A stretch of 64,000 bases of DNA, taken from Doryteuthis pealeii. Lineage: Eukaryota; Mollusca; Cephalopoda; Myopsida; Loliginidae. The stretch is from positions 19,972,647 through 20,036,646 of the forward strand of contig CM042145.1 of assembly GCA_023376005.1 (NCBI GenBank), read 5' to 3'. Below are positions 11,020 to 57,835 of the stretch, one piece after another; positions within the stretch are counted from its first letter, which is position 1, and each line of letters starts with the position of its first letter. The notes under the pieces were generated by a model that searched no databases, was not told where the DNA came from, and worked only from the letters and a program-made list of their open reading frames with translations. The translations under genes were made by a program, and so were the position numbers.

Positions 11020-11184
11020 CAATGTGCTGATACTCTTGGGAAAGGTATGAATTTTGCAAGGATTATAAATACTGTTTTAAATTACTTTTTTGTCAAAAAT
11101 TTAATTTTGACAAAAAAATAATTTCAAACAGTATTTATAGTCCCTGCAAAATTCATACCTTTCCCAAGAGTATCAGCATATTGC
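11020..11184. mobile_element. Long near-perfect hairpin derived from SINE type II
   Basis: Two arms of about 80 bp with almost no spacer (centre near 11102). Each arm ends with GCTGATACTCTTGGGAAAGG, clearly the CTAATACCCTTGGGAAAGG segment of SINE type II. This looks like an inverted duplication of a SINE fragment. Confidence 0.8.
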
Positions 11185-11194
11185 TTTGTTTTGT

Positions 11195-11575
11195 TTGTTT
11201 TGTTTTACAGCATATCAACCTCAGTGGGTCATTTAATGCCAATAAAGTTTTGAAATAAATCAATTCTTAATGGATAATACAATTTTTTTTATAAATACAT
11301 TTTTCTATTTAACCTATAGATGGGACCCTAACAGGTACTACCACTCCGGGTCAGAGTGGACCAGGGAGCAATGGTGATGAAGGGGTGCTCCACATTCCCC
11401 AAACCTCCAAAACTGAACCTCACCATCAGATAGAGTTTAAATGTCATTCCCAGGACATGTAGACCCGCAGCCACCGCCTTCTAGCACCCATATGATAAAA
11501 AGGGGTTGGGGCTTGCCATAAGGGCAATAGGGTTGGGAATATCATATAGGTGCTAGGGCTTCAGCATATTGCATC
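11195..11575 (-). mobile_element. Long SINE, copy with tail
   Basis: Minus-strand copy of the 3497-4044 element: tail at 11195-11225 (GTTTTACAGCATATCAACC on plus) and body with CTACCACTCCGGGTCAGAG. It stops near 11575 and so is 5' truncated. Confidence 0.75.
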
Positions 11576-11747
11576 TATTTAGATACTAATGTGTGTGTAC
11601 AGATGATCTGTGACTTAAACGACGCACACTTATGAGCGTGACCAAAAGGCATAATTGAATAGCAAAGATTTATAGTTATAAATCTCAGCGTGTTGTATGA
11701 CAATGTATCATAGGACAATATCATGTTATACTTGAGGTATGTATAGA

Positions 11748-12025
11748 TGTGCATGGCGTAATGGTTAAAGCTGTAGGAAATGGGCTCGTCGAACTGAGTT
11801 CACAGGACAAGGCTGTTTGCATTTCACATAGCGCTAATACCCTTGGGAAATGTATGAATCCATATATTATCCCTCTTGCTATGGGTAAATAGTAGGTAGA
11901 TTGGGCTCTTTAACCTTGGATAGAAACCAGTCTAGGAGAAAGAAAACGGAATTCAAGCCTGTTAAACTCCACTTAAGAAATTGACCTTGTGTCACATCCT
12001 ACTCAGGCGGAGGGGTTGGTAAATA
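11748..12025 (+). mobile_element. tRNA-derived SINE type II
   Basis: GGCGTAATGGTTAAAGCTG head, GAGTTCACAGGACAAGGCTG and a body as in 9797-10060, ending past GTTAAACTCCACTTAAGAAA. Confidence 0.8.
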
Positions 12026-12653
12026 TCTATACAGTAAAGGGGCTGTGTAGTATGTATTAGGCATACCCAATTTGTCGTCTGCTTTCCATTTTAAAAACCA
12101 ATGAAAACTAATTAAATCGATTATTCAAATGTTTGTCTAAGTCGAAAAGTAGTAACATAATGAGCATCAGCAAAAAAAAGCAAAATAATATTACACATGT
12201 AATTTATTTTTAATACATTTTAAACTATTTTTTCTGTGAATTTTGCTTAATATATCTTAAACATGGTCGCCGAAGTTGCTGTAAAATCCGTATTTACAAA
12301 ATAAATTTAAGGAGGAGTAAATTTGTTTTGTAAAACACGGATTTTTTGGCAATACCTAGTAGATATAATAGTTCGACTTACGACCAGTCGGTCAGACACT
12401 AACCTGGTCGTAAGTCGACGAGTATCTGTATTTAAATGATCAAATTATAAACTAACAGTGGCTAGTTTTTTTGTAACTTGATAACCAATAACATTACAAA
12501 TATATTGACAAGTTGGTTTTAAGCAAACTAGTAGAAAACACTTATAAATTTTCCCCACTTCACAGACAGAAAACAAAAAGAGAGGTCAAACAGTTGTTTT
12601 TGTTAATTAGTAATAATAAGTAATAATGACATTAATAATAATAATAATAAGTA

Positions 12654-12690
12654 ATAAAGACATTGTAATTAATAATTACAATGTCTTTAT
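12654..12690. repeat. Perfect 17-bp palindrome
   Basis: ATAAAGACATTGTAATT is followed after AAT by its exact reverse complement. Possibly a decayed MITE or a hairpin. Confidence 0.8.
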
Positions 12691-13014
12691 AGTTTTCACT
12701 AATAATAAAATACATTTCTATTAAATATTGAAATGGGTAAATTTCAAGGAATTTCAACTTGTGTTAACTTTTAACTAATTCAGTGAATTGGAAGAAATGA
12801 AAGGGGAAAATATAAGAACCTAAATCTTTTTACATTACAAGCATATTTGAAAAAATGAAATATACAAAAATTATCATTAATAATAATGTAACTATCTAGT
12901 ATAAACAATATATAATCTTTTTAAAACATTTTCCAAACACATATTTCAATGTTTTATAGAAATTAAAATAAATAAAATTTGATTACCTCTTTCAATTTAT
13001 ATTGAACTAAAAAT

Positions 13015-13070
13015 GAATATTTAGAATTTTATCCACATATACTATATGTGGATAAAATTCAAAATATTCA
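13015..13070. repeat. Palindrome with 27-bp arms
   Basis: The arms are TGAATATTTAGAATTTTATC-CACATATA and its near-perfect complement, meeting at a single C. Confidence 0.8.
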
Positions 13071-14168
13071 TGTCATATACTACTAATAATAATAATATTA
13101 TATATAAAGATTTTGCACTACGCCATAAAAAATAAAAGCCTTATTTTAGAATCAATAAATAAAAACACATTTTATGTTTTATATTTTTATAGCTGAATCA
13201 AGATGACCCTGAAAACAGTCAATAATAATAATAATATGTAACAATTATTTTCTCAATAATATTGGACTTAATTAGAAAAAGATAGAAAACTGCTGTACAA
13301 ATTCTACAAATTAACAAGAAAAACTATTCATATAAAACCATTAATCAATTACTTCACACAGTGGACACCATAGATCAGGGCAGAATCAGAATTATAAATC
13401 AAATAACAAATTCATTAAATAATTCCGGACAATCCTTTTTATCGTTACTGTAATTTAAAAAATATACACATACCTACACCAAGATAGATCAATTATCGCC
13501 TCTAGCATATTTTATTATTTAAGTGCTGGGGGGGGTCTTGTATTGACAAGGATACCAATAAAACCGATTATATCAAGTTGATTATTATCAACTATAATAG
13601 ATAACACAATCAACCTATGAACTTTCTTTGTTACTATTTAAAAGAGAGAGAAAAAAAATGGCACTAAGAGCAAACATGTACAACTTGTATTCTTGTACGA
13701 ATAGTTTATTTTTGTTTATACGTTTTTGTATTTTACTACCTTCATATCGTTTTTTTTCCCTAAATAAAATCATGGATACAACCAAACTGAATGGATATTG
13801 ACACAGATATGGAGAATGCTGCTGTCTTTAAATTCTGGGGAGCTAAAATTACTTTTAAAAATATAACTGAGACTTGAGCAACAACTTTAAAATGCTAAAC
13901 TTCCTAAAACTTAGTATTTCAGTTTCAATACATGTGTCATCAATTTTGATTTATTTTCCGTGGTGGTGAAAAATGCCAGTGTCAGTCACACACACACACA
14001 CACACACTTTGTCAAGCTTACAAAAACAACAACGAAGAAAGAAGAAAAAGCGTACAAAGATAATTTTCAATTAAACACTGAACGATCAGCTTCAATCTAA
14101 GTGTTTAATTTTTCGAATGTAGTTTTGGTATTTGTGGATAAAGTAATTAATTTTAGCACTAGCAATTA

Positions 14169-14264
14169 TCAAATTTGCGTAGTGTTATCGGCCTGCGTAA
14201 TGAGACGTTCTACAACATAGCCAGTGACATTGACAGGTGTGGCTTCAGATTTAGTTGTCATCAC
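14169..14264 (-). CDS. Possible short terminal exon downstream of REPS exon 1
   Basis: On the minus strand a CTCTTCAG acceptor opens a 31-codon frame (VMTTKSEATPVNVTGYVVER, then LITQADNTTQI) ending in TGA. It is in phase 0, so it would splice cleanly to the REPS first exon and give an 81-residue protein with only half an EH domain. A minus-strand AATAAA lies about 215 nt downstream (13955-13950). The peptide was not recognised. It could be an alternative last exon, the last exon of an unrelated small gene, or chance. Confidence 0.3.
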   Translation of the reverse strand: MMTTKSEATPVNVTGYVVERLITQADNTTQI

Positions 14265-15683
14265 CTGAAGAGAAAAAAGATATGCTAGATCGGCAATTAC
14301 CGATTAAATATACAAACTATTTGCATTAATAGAAACTAATGCTGTCTTTAATTTGGTTTTAAGTTCTGAGAATAAACTGTAAAGAAAAAGATTGCGAAAA
14401 TCTGTTAAAAACTAAACTTGTAGTGGCTACGATCAAACTAGTCCAACTCCAACCTTTTACAAGTTTTGGTAAAAAAAAAATTTAAAAAATCAACACATCT
14501 TCAGATTTAGTCTAAAACAATTCAAAAGTTTTAAATTGAGCATAATAGTAGAAGTGGTAATAATAATAATAATAATTTGTTATTAATTTGTTATTGTACA
14601 AGGAATTTAGAGAAAATGCCAAGAGGGTGAGTTGTTTTTTTAATGGCTTTGTGGTAGTGGCCGGTAGTACTACAAGAAAAATACATAGAAAAAAAAATGT
14701 TTTCGCAAATGTTTTATAACAAAGAAAATACAATTATCAATAAAAAAAATATCCACAAATGAAAATATAAGTTTCAAAGATCGTAAATCAAAGTGAATGT
14801 ACGATCAATTACAATTGGCTTATCAATAGGTTGTTGTTTTTTTTTAATCTATTTACAGTTTTATTAAATTGAAGAAGAAAAAAAAAGGAATAGAATCACA
14901 AAATAAGTTTTTTGAACTTAAGCCCAAAAAGCAAAACAAAACTATGAGCACATTCGTTTCAATATTCTATACATGATCAATATGAACTAGTTAAATAAAA
15001 ATTAAGTTTTAGAAATATTAAAGATAGTTTTGAAGAGTGTCTGTAAAAAAAGGAAAAAAAAATCAGTTTCAAGTCATAGGAATTTGACTCATGAGTGAAA
15101 AAAAAATCTATTTGAATAATACAAACATAAAATAATAAGTGACTTTATTCACTTGAAGAAAATAAATAAATAAATAAAAATTAATCTAAAATGCGATTTG
15201 AAGGGGATAGAAATACCTGATAATAAAATTGGCAATCTCCAACTACACTTGTCGTTCTTTTTTCTTTTTTTTTTTTTTAGTTTTTAACTAAATTACTAAA
15301 AGAAGTTCAAAGACTTTTATATACAATGGACGTGTTATATTGGAGTAAACAAAAAAACAAAAAAAAAACTTTACATGGACGAATTTGATGAATTCAAAAA
15401 GAGAAAAAAAGCTAGGAACAGAAATATTTAATATATATATATATAAGAGAAAAAAAAGATTTTAAGGGATGGTAACAGATGACATTTTTCACTCATCCCT
15501 CCAAGAAGCCAGACTCCAAAAAACTGTAAAGACTTCATCATCGGCCAAAATACATGAACATAAAACAGAAAACACACACACACATCCGACTTAAGTGGCT
15601 ATAAGTCTATTATCTTAAACAACAACAGCTGATACACTTATAAAACAATTTACAGAATCCCTTTCAATATTCGTTGCACCTAC
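14265..15683 (-). other. Candidate intron between REPS exon 1 and the possible terminal exon
   Basis: AT-rich, with A and T runs and (AAT)n. No recognisable mobile element or exon. Confidence 0.4.
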
Positions 15684-15833
15684 CTGTAAGAGGACATCTT
15701 GACTCAGTCCGGATAATCTAAATAGATCAGATGCTTTAGAGCCGGTCACTTTACCAGACCCTTCGATATCACAGTTCTGGAAAAGTTCCCCATAGTATGT
15801 CTGTTCCTGTTCGGCCAACTTCACACCTTCCAT
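15684..15833 (-). CDS. REPS1: REPS1/REPS2-like protein, first coding exon
   Basis: Exactly 50 codons from an ATG to a GTAGGT donor (phase 0). The peptide starts MEGVKLAEQEQTYYGELFQN and continues CDIEGSGKV to LSGLSQDVLLQ. It aligns with the start of the first EH domain of RalBP1-associated REPS proteins, including the MEG start, the YY..LF..CDIE motif and the DV.LQ end, where the vertebrate first exon also stops. EH domains bind NPF motifs in endocytic adaptors, and REPS links Ral signalling to endocytosis. The rest of the EH domain was not found in the window, so later exons probably lie beyond position 1 or in parts I could not recognise. REPS1 and REPS2 cannot be told apart. Confidence 0.85.
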
Positions 15834-16959
15834 GGTTTTTAGTTTCAGAGGGACAACTTTCTACGTCTTTATTCTTTTAGATTAGTCCTATTGACAGGTT
15901 GGTATAGTGGTATCTGTCAGGTTCTGTCAGCTACAACACGACGTCCGACAAAATAATAATAATAATAATATAGGAGTCCAACCCAGGAAGAGCAAAAAAG
16001 ACACAAATCGAGAGTCGACAGGAGACAGCGGTTTATAACACTAATAAGTTCTTTTCTATGTCGATTGACTTCATAATATCATATCCTGTTGCAGATATAG
16101 ATGTGCGACATCATGTCGTCTCATCAGGCTGCTGTTTGTGGCCTTTAATTTGTAGTGTGAGGCAGGCCAAAATGCGGACAGTGGCTCATTGTATTAACAT
16201 TAGCAGCAGGCCACGCCATATTGGTCGGTAAAGTACCCGGATGATAAGTCCGCATATTATGCACCAAGGCCGGTTTTTTTCCAACAAAAAATACAAAACA
16301 GAGAAAATCCTTTAAATTGCTAAATAAAATCAATTAAATCAAAAATAAAATAAAATAAAAATAAACTATTGTATTTTTTTATTTTGATTATTTGATAATA
16401 ATTCTAATTTCAATTGAATTATTTAATCCCCCGATTAACAGATAGAATTTTTTAATTAACTCGTAAAACTGAAATAAAAATGTAAATTCATTCGTTTTCA
16501 ATTTTGATTCTTATATTACACAAAAGTAACTTGCAGTGTAAATAAATAAGCGTGAGAATTTTTTTTCAAAGTTGAAACACGTCAATTGAAATAATAAATA
16601 TTTTTGAAGGTCTAAAAATGCAATTCACATCCATAACTATGCTAAACCAAACCATTACAAACTGTAGTATAAAATTTATATGCAGTTTATTATATCACGT
16701 GAAGATAACATGTTATCAAACCAATTTAATTTTTAACAAGACTCAAATCAAAACAAGATACTTGGATCATCACGATAGACATGAGAGAGAGTATTCGACA
16801 TTTTCGTCAATTATCGGATTGAATTTTTATACTTTTTATTTATTTTTTTAAATAAAGTATAATAATTCTAACTTAAATCAAATAGTTAAATAAGATGTTT
16901 TATAATTTTTTTATTTAATAATATAAAAAAAATATTAATCAACAATTGTACCCATCATG

Positions 16960-16964
16960 CCAAT
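16960..16964 (+). promoter_or_regulatory. CCAAT box
   Basis: CCAAT followed by GGG, 79 bp upstream of the RBBP4 start codon and 12 bp before the E2F-like site. NF-Y and E2F sites are often paired in cell-cycle promoters. Function is inferred. Confidence 0.4.
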
Positions 16965-16975
16965 GGGTTGAAAAA

Positions 16976-16985
16976 ATTGGCGCGA
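16976..16985 (+). promoter_or_regulatory. E2F-like site before RBBP4
   Basis: ATTGGCGCGA matches the E2F consensus TTTSSCGC at 7 of 8 positions, 58 bp before the start codon. It lies in one of the few CpG-containing patches of the region. RBBP4 is a replication-linked chromatin factor, so E2F control would be sensible, but this is inference. Confidence 0.45.
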
Positions 16986-17042
16986 GTTAGTTTGTGTGCG
17001 TGTGTGCGCATGTGTCCTTTGTTGTCTGCGGCTTGATTCAAA

Positions 17043-52845
<35,803 letters not shown>

Positions 52846-53230
52846 ATCTGCATTTCACATGCTACATTCATCAACCTGCATAAGATCAATTTTCATCATG
52901 TTGGATGGGTAACTAAACATATCTGGGCCCAACCATCAATCCTATCATTTCTAGATCCATCCACCCAGCAATGACACTTAAGACTGTTTCTGTCTCCTTC
53001 CCACACCAAGGTCTAGACAGATAGCCAATCAAAATCAATACTTTTTGCATCTACATTCGTTGCTTTATAAGTTGGTATTAACACCTTAACTACCCCCCAT
53101 CCCCCAACCCCCTCATCTCTTCTTCTCTTTCTCTTCTCCCCCTTCCCCCACTCCCCTCCATATAACCCATGTTTGGTGCATGTCAAGCAAAGGTGCTCCT
53201 CTATGTAAATAAACAATTAAAAAAAAACAA
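52846..53230 (+). other. RBBP4: RBBP4 3' untranslated region
   Basis: About 370 bp of non-repetitive sequence, including a C-rich stretch at 53093-53160, between the stop codon and a polyadenylation hexamer. The exact cleavage site cannot be read from the DNA. Confidence 0.6.
53208..53213 (+). terminator. AATAAA polyadenylation signal of RBBP4
   Basis: A canonical AATAAA 363 nt after the stop codon, in the sequence TGTAAATAAACAATT. Further AATAAA-like hexamers near 53400 could be alternative sites. Confidence 0.6.
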
Positions 53231-53597
53231 ACAACATTGTACAAGATTTTTACTATTTTTACTGTTTTTGTATGTGAATAGTCCATACTATTTAGTATGT
53301 TTGTTTCCAGTTTGAGTCAAATTAAGGAAAATAATTACTTCGAATTTCCTAATATTATCGGCTATTAAAGATTGTAAACGGACGCTCTGATATCTTTTGA
53401 TTAATAAAAATAAAAATCACTACCTTCCTTAATTGTTGAATGATCTCAATTTTTGCAAGCTTCAGTGCACAGTCCATCTTATATAAAATTGTCATTGAAA
53501 TAACTGCCGTTAACATCTGAAAGTTTTTTGTTTATCATTTATATCTTCTTGGGGCCAACGTTAATGTCCTCAGCTAAAAAGAGTGGCAGCCACATTA

Positions 53598-53776
53598 AGA
53601 TGTTTTGGGTTATTTCCTATAAGTCTAACATGATCAAAGGGGAACCACTCTTGGCTGATAAATTATTTATTTATTGATCTAGGAAAAAAGATGTTATTTT
53701 AATGGGAAAATAAAGTTTGTCAGTCAAGAGTTGTTCCCCTTTGATCATGTTAGACTTATAGGAAATAACCAATGTT
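53598..53776. mobile_element. Inverted-repeat element
   Basis: TTATTTCCTATAAGTCTAAC and ATGATCAAAGGGGAAC at the left are repeated in reverse complement at 53733-53769; arms of about 60 bp. Confidence 0.85.
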
Positions 53777-53835
53777 TTGTAACTCATAAAAACCATGAAA
53801 GAGACAGCTAAATTGGGTTAAGATAAAAAGCAACA

Positions 53836-54165
53836 CTATATGAAAGACTTAATGGGAGTTAGTATTATTTGGATTATTCGGACTATTGTTCTCATCTTTG
53901 TTATCTGTACAGCGTTTCAGCCGATGTGTCCTGCCTTCTTCAGATATTCGGACAATAGTCTGAATAGTCCGAATAATACTAATACAAGCCTCATCTCAAA
54001 AATTCAGAGAAATGTTAATGGGTGTTATTGGTAAACAAGATTATTACAGATACTCCTGAATATGATTTGGAGGTAACACTTGGACTTGGACTGATTAACA
54101 ACTAGATTTTGAATCCAGTTGTTCCAGATATCAATAGTGATCCTCCTGCATTGGAACCTGTAACT
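53836..54165 (+). repeat. Duplicated segment B, copy 1, with insertion
   Basis: CACTATATGAAAGACTTAAT, GATACTCCTGAATATGATTT and TAGTGATCCTCCTGCATTGG match 55873-56040. Copy 1 has an extra foldback (about 53865-54010) between TTAATGGGAGTTA and TTAATGGGTGTTA. Confidence 0.8.
53865..54010. mobile_element. Foldback element inserted in duplicated segment B
   Basis: TATTATTTGGATTATTCGGA at the left, GTCCGAATAATACTAATA near the right, with GCGTTTCAGCCGATGTGTCC inside. Same type as 32128-32280. The empty site survives at 55890-55905. Confidence 0.75.
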
Positions 54166-54987
54166 GTAGTTAGTTAGTTTGAGCACATGTATTTTTCGTT
54201 CACATAAAATATGAAACTCCCTGATTTAGCATTTGTTATTAATATTGTGTAAGATTCCTAAAGATGGCACACACCATTACAAGGTGAGTGTCATCTTTGG
54301 GGAAACTTATACCATATTTTTAACTACTTTAAAAATGTATATTTGAAGATCTCTTTTCTGGTCAGGGTGGAGCATTAAGTGGTTCCACAACCGTCATTTA
54401 AGATTAACATTTTCTACTGGGAATCAATCGTCTAACAAAGCTTTATCTGCATGTAGGAACCAGTTCTGGCATGGTTACCTATATTCACATGATTCTAGCT
54501 GAATTTATTGGAAGTAAATTTCATCACATCAGACTTGCTCTTATAATATAAGGTTTCCCTAACCCTTTAGCTCTTTTTATTAAATTCTGGATTTAGCTAT
54601 GAATTATTTAACACAATGAATTTATCATAAATTTACTGGACACACATTCCCATACAGAGGTAGATAGGTGTTCAACTACCATCTTTATATAGTTTCGATG
54701 TAAACATTCCTAAACTCTAATTAGTTGAGCCGTCTTTAGTTCAGGAACTGTCTTCTCACTCTTTCTTTCAATGTTCATTTTTGGTGACTATTGCATTGTC
54801 ATCTACAAAAATTGATTCTTTTTTATTGGATTTTGGAAATATGAAGGCTGATATGAATTACTCATATTGTTGAATGTAACATACTTTCATTAAGAAAGGA
54901 AAAATTATATTCTGTGCAGAATAAAATTATTAAATTGTCATCTATTATTTGAAATCATTATTCCTTACTTCTCTAATTGGATAAGGA

Positions 54988-55482
54988 TTCCAGTTTTTTT
55001 GTTTTTGTTTTTGTTTGTTTGTTTTTTCGCCCCAAACCTTCAAAAATCAACCAATAAATTACATGAACATTTTTGGCTACCTTAATCTTTAAATTTAAAT
55101 TAAATTAATTTTGTGTCAGAGCATTGTCAAACTTGTTAAATTTAAGAAACCCTCTCTGAGGCCATTTTGTCAAGTGTTCCTTTAGCAACTAATTTGGATC
55201 TGAAAAAAAACAAGTGTTTAATTCCAGTTTTTTTTTTTTTTTTTTTTTTTTTTTTCCCAAACCTTCAAAAAATCAACCAATAAATTACATGAACATTTTT
55301 GGCTACCTTAATCTTTTAAGGGGAGGGGGGTGATTAGTAATGTTGGTATTGATATTGAACTTTTAAAATTAAATTAATTTTGTGTCAGAGCATTGTTAAA
55401 TTTAAGAAACCCTTTCTGAGGCCTTTTTGTCAAGTGTTCCTTTAGCAACTAATTTGGATCTGAAAATATGGGACAAGTGTTT
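54988..55482. repeat. Tandem duplication of about 240 bp
   Basis: CCAAACCTTCAAAAATCAAC, TACATGAACATTTTTGGCTA, TTGTGTCAGAGCATTGT and GTCAAGTGTTCCTTTAGCAA all occur twice in the same order (54988-55219 and 55221-55482). Copy 2 has about 55 extra bases near 55316-55370. Confidence 0.9.
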
Positions 55483-55511
55483 TTTGTGCAGCAATTGTGA
55501 TTAATAACTTA

Positions 55512-55786
55512 CACAATGATAAGGGGCAATGTTTCAAATACACTCCCCCCACCATTTATATACCTGTATTGGACAAAGTTCTGTACAGTAAATATCTATC
55601 TATTCAGTTTATCAAAAAGTAGTTGAAACAATTAAAAAAAAAAGAGACAAAATGGGTGAGAAAATAATCTTTAACTCTTTGCCTACTTTACCCGCTCACG
55701 GTGGTTCTCTCACCACTACGATCCTACCGTAATCTGCTGGCAGCAGCTCTCACACATGTCACTTGTTTACAATAATAAGACTTTTC
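55512..55786 (+). repeat. Dispersed segment C, copy 1
   Basis: AATGATAAGGGGCAATGTTT, CTGTACAGTAAATATCTATC and GCTGGCAGCAGCTCTCACAC recur at 60759-61058. Its right part is the left half of a TTAA-flanked MITE (family A), here truncated. Confidence 0.85.
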
Positions 55787-55872
55787 TTTTTTTTTAATTT
55801 AATATAATATTCTTGGTGCACTATTTTCTTTCTGAAAAGAAATTCAACAACCATGAAATGCAGAAACGAGTA

Positions 55873-56040
55873 GTAACACTATATGAAAGACTTAATGGGA
55901 GTTATTAATTGGTAAAGATTATTAGATACTCCTGAATATGATTTAGAGGTAACTCTTGACTTGGACTGATTAACAACTAGATTTTAAACTCTACTGTTCA
56001 CAATATTAATAGTGATCCTCCTGCATTGGAACTTGTAAGA
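55873..56040 (+). repeat. Duplicated segment B, copy 2 (empty site)
   Basis: Same sequence as 53836-54165 without the foldback; GGGAGTTATTAATTGGT marks the uninterrupted site. Confidence 0.8.
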
Positions 56041-56387
56041 AAGAAGACTTTTTTTTTTTTTTTTTTTTTTAAGTTTGAATCTAACAACTGCATCAGAAGA
56101 GTAATGTCCACACAATGTGGAAGATCAATTCTTTTATAAGATGGGGGTGACAATTATAAATTGCCTGGGTGAGGTGTTATGACTAGATAGGATGAAAAGC
56201 AAATTGGTGCAGCATGGTTTGTATTCCTTAATATCAAATTCTAAATGTAGGCAGAGAGTAGGGCGATTCACAATGATGATAGTAATGATTAGTATCCTGC
56301 TGATAGTCTAGTTAAAGTGAAAGACACAAAAACCAACCTTTGTGTTGTGGAACTAAGAAAGAAAAATAAACTGACAGTTGGATATCT

Positions 56388-56530
56388 TCTTATAAATGGA
56401 GATTGTGTGTCTGTCTGTAACCGAAACTATATCACTACTCAAATCACAATTCCCTTTGTTATTTTTATTTAAACTGCAATTATTAATAAAATCATTTTAT
56501 ATTATTAATACTGTTGGACTTATCTACATA
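56388..56530 (+). mobile_element. Helitron-like element, 5' fragment
   Basis: TCTTATAAATGGAGATTGTG, CTGTAACCGAAACTATATCA and AATCACAATTCCCTTTGTTA match the 5' end of 45888-46544 on its own strand. Confidence 0.65.
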
Positions 56531-56534
56531 CTAG

Positions 56535-56706
56535 ATACCACATACCCCCATGGGTTAGGCACATGGCCCTATTAATGTAGGACCACTCATGAGCTGAGAC
56601 TCATGGGTGGCGGGTGCAAAAAATGCATTGATCCAGTCGGCATTCCCCCTTAAGGGGGCCTCAGGCACTGCCATAAACCTGCCTGCCCCTTTAAATTTCA
56701 TGGGGC
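56535..56706. repeat. GC-rich dispersed repeat, copy 2
   Basis: GGGTTAGGCACATGGCCCTA, GGGTGCAAAAAATGCATTGA and GGGCCTCAGGCACTG, as at 39118-39373. It directly follows the Helitron-like fragment. Confidence 0.7.
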
Positions 56707-57186
56707 ACCCAAGTGTGAATTTTGGTAACTTATAAACCTAATGTCTCCTCTAGCCTAGAATATCTACCTATACACTTATGTATGATTTTTTACCTAGGGT
56801 GTTTTTTTGGTTTTTTTTTATAAAGGAGTTAGGTTATGTGTCCAATTGGACAATCCAGTATGAATTTTGGGTTACAAACCAAGTCCAGGTTACAACTCAC
56901 TTGTCCGGTTCCCAACAACTAACTGACTCACTTTTCAAATTTTTTCACTACCCCTCAAATCTCATTTCAACTCTCATCCGTTCAAGATTTCATCAACCCC
57001 CTGGTGATTTGATTCTAAAATCTGGTCAAATTTTATTGCTGTTTTGACCTCTCAACTGACTTCCAACATTGCTCAAAGCCAGACATTTTGTCTGGTTAAT
57101 GGCCTTATCACACTCTTAATCTATTCTAAATCCCTACCTTATTTAATAGCCCTACTGACCTGCCATCGACACACATACTTATTGAT

Positions 57187-57195
<9 letters not shown>

Positions 57196-57236
<41 letters not shown>
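57196..57236. repeat. (AT)n microsatellite
   Basis: AT repeat abutting the left arm of the next inverted-repeat element. Confidence 0.95.
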
Positions 57237-57243
<7 letters not shown>

Positions 57244-57660
57244 ATAGAGAAAAAATTTAGAAAAAACACAGGTTCAAATAAAATGAGTGATATTTATTCA
57301 GCCAATGCTACAGTGTTTCAATCTGTTTAGTAGATCTTCTTCAGGGCTTTTGTTGATATAAGGAAAAGGAAAAATTTATCACAGAATAATGAGACTGATC
57401 GGTTTGTTTACAATGTTTTGAATGGAAAGTTAGCGTTCTTAGAAAATAGATTCAAAAATTTATGAGACACTTAGGATAAAAGGTTTTGAAGTTGAACATT
57501 TTTTACATTGTGTTTGAGGGGGGGGGAGAAGGAGAGAGCATGTGTATGAAAATGTGAGTAGATTAAACTTTTTTTTATTTGGGTGTCTGTGTGTTGAATA
57601 AATACCACTCATTTTATTTGAACCTGTGTTTTTAAAAAAAAATTCTCTATATTACATACC
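57237..57660. mobile_element. Inverted-repeat MITE of about 420 bp
   Basis: ACACAGGTTCAAATAAAATG at the left and CATTTTATTTGAACCTGTGT at the right; GTATGTAATA / TATTACATAC at the outer ends. Arms of about 65 bp. Confidence 0.85.
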
Positions 57661-57697
57661 ATCGGATTCACTTCCATTTTTCTCTTCACACACACAC

Positions 57698-57835
57698 TTA
57701 TATTATATTATAATATATTATTATATATTATATTATATATTATATTATATAATATTATATAATATTATATAATATTATTATAATATTATTATAATATATT
57801 ATTATAATATATTATAATGATCTACACTGAATACA
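57698..57835. repeat. TATTATAATA palindromic simple repeat
   Basis: About 140 nt composed only of A and T in TATTATAATATTA-type units, able to fold on itself. Confidence 0.9.

Larger units (their letters stand above)
12026..14168. other. AT-rich non-coding DNA
   Basis: Includes two short perfect or near-perfect palindromes (12654-12690 and 13015-13070), several AAT runs, and a CA repeat at 13988-14007. No coding signal was recognised. Confidence 0.5.
15834..17042. promoter_or_regulatory. Divergent REPS/RBBP4 promoter region
   Basis: About 1.2 kb separates the two start codons, which point away from each other, so both promoters and 5' UTRs must lie here unless upstream non-coding exons exist further away. 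The 250 bp before RBBP4 hold a CCAAT box and an E2F-like GC motif in otherwise AT-rich DNA. No recognisable SINE or MITE was seen in the interval, unlike nearly every other kilobase of the window. Confidence 0.6.
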
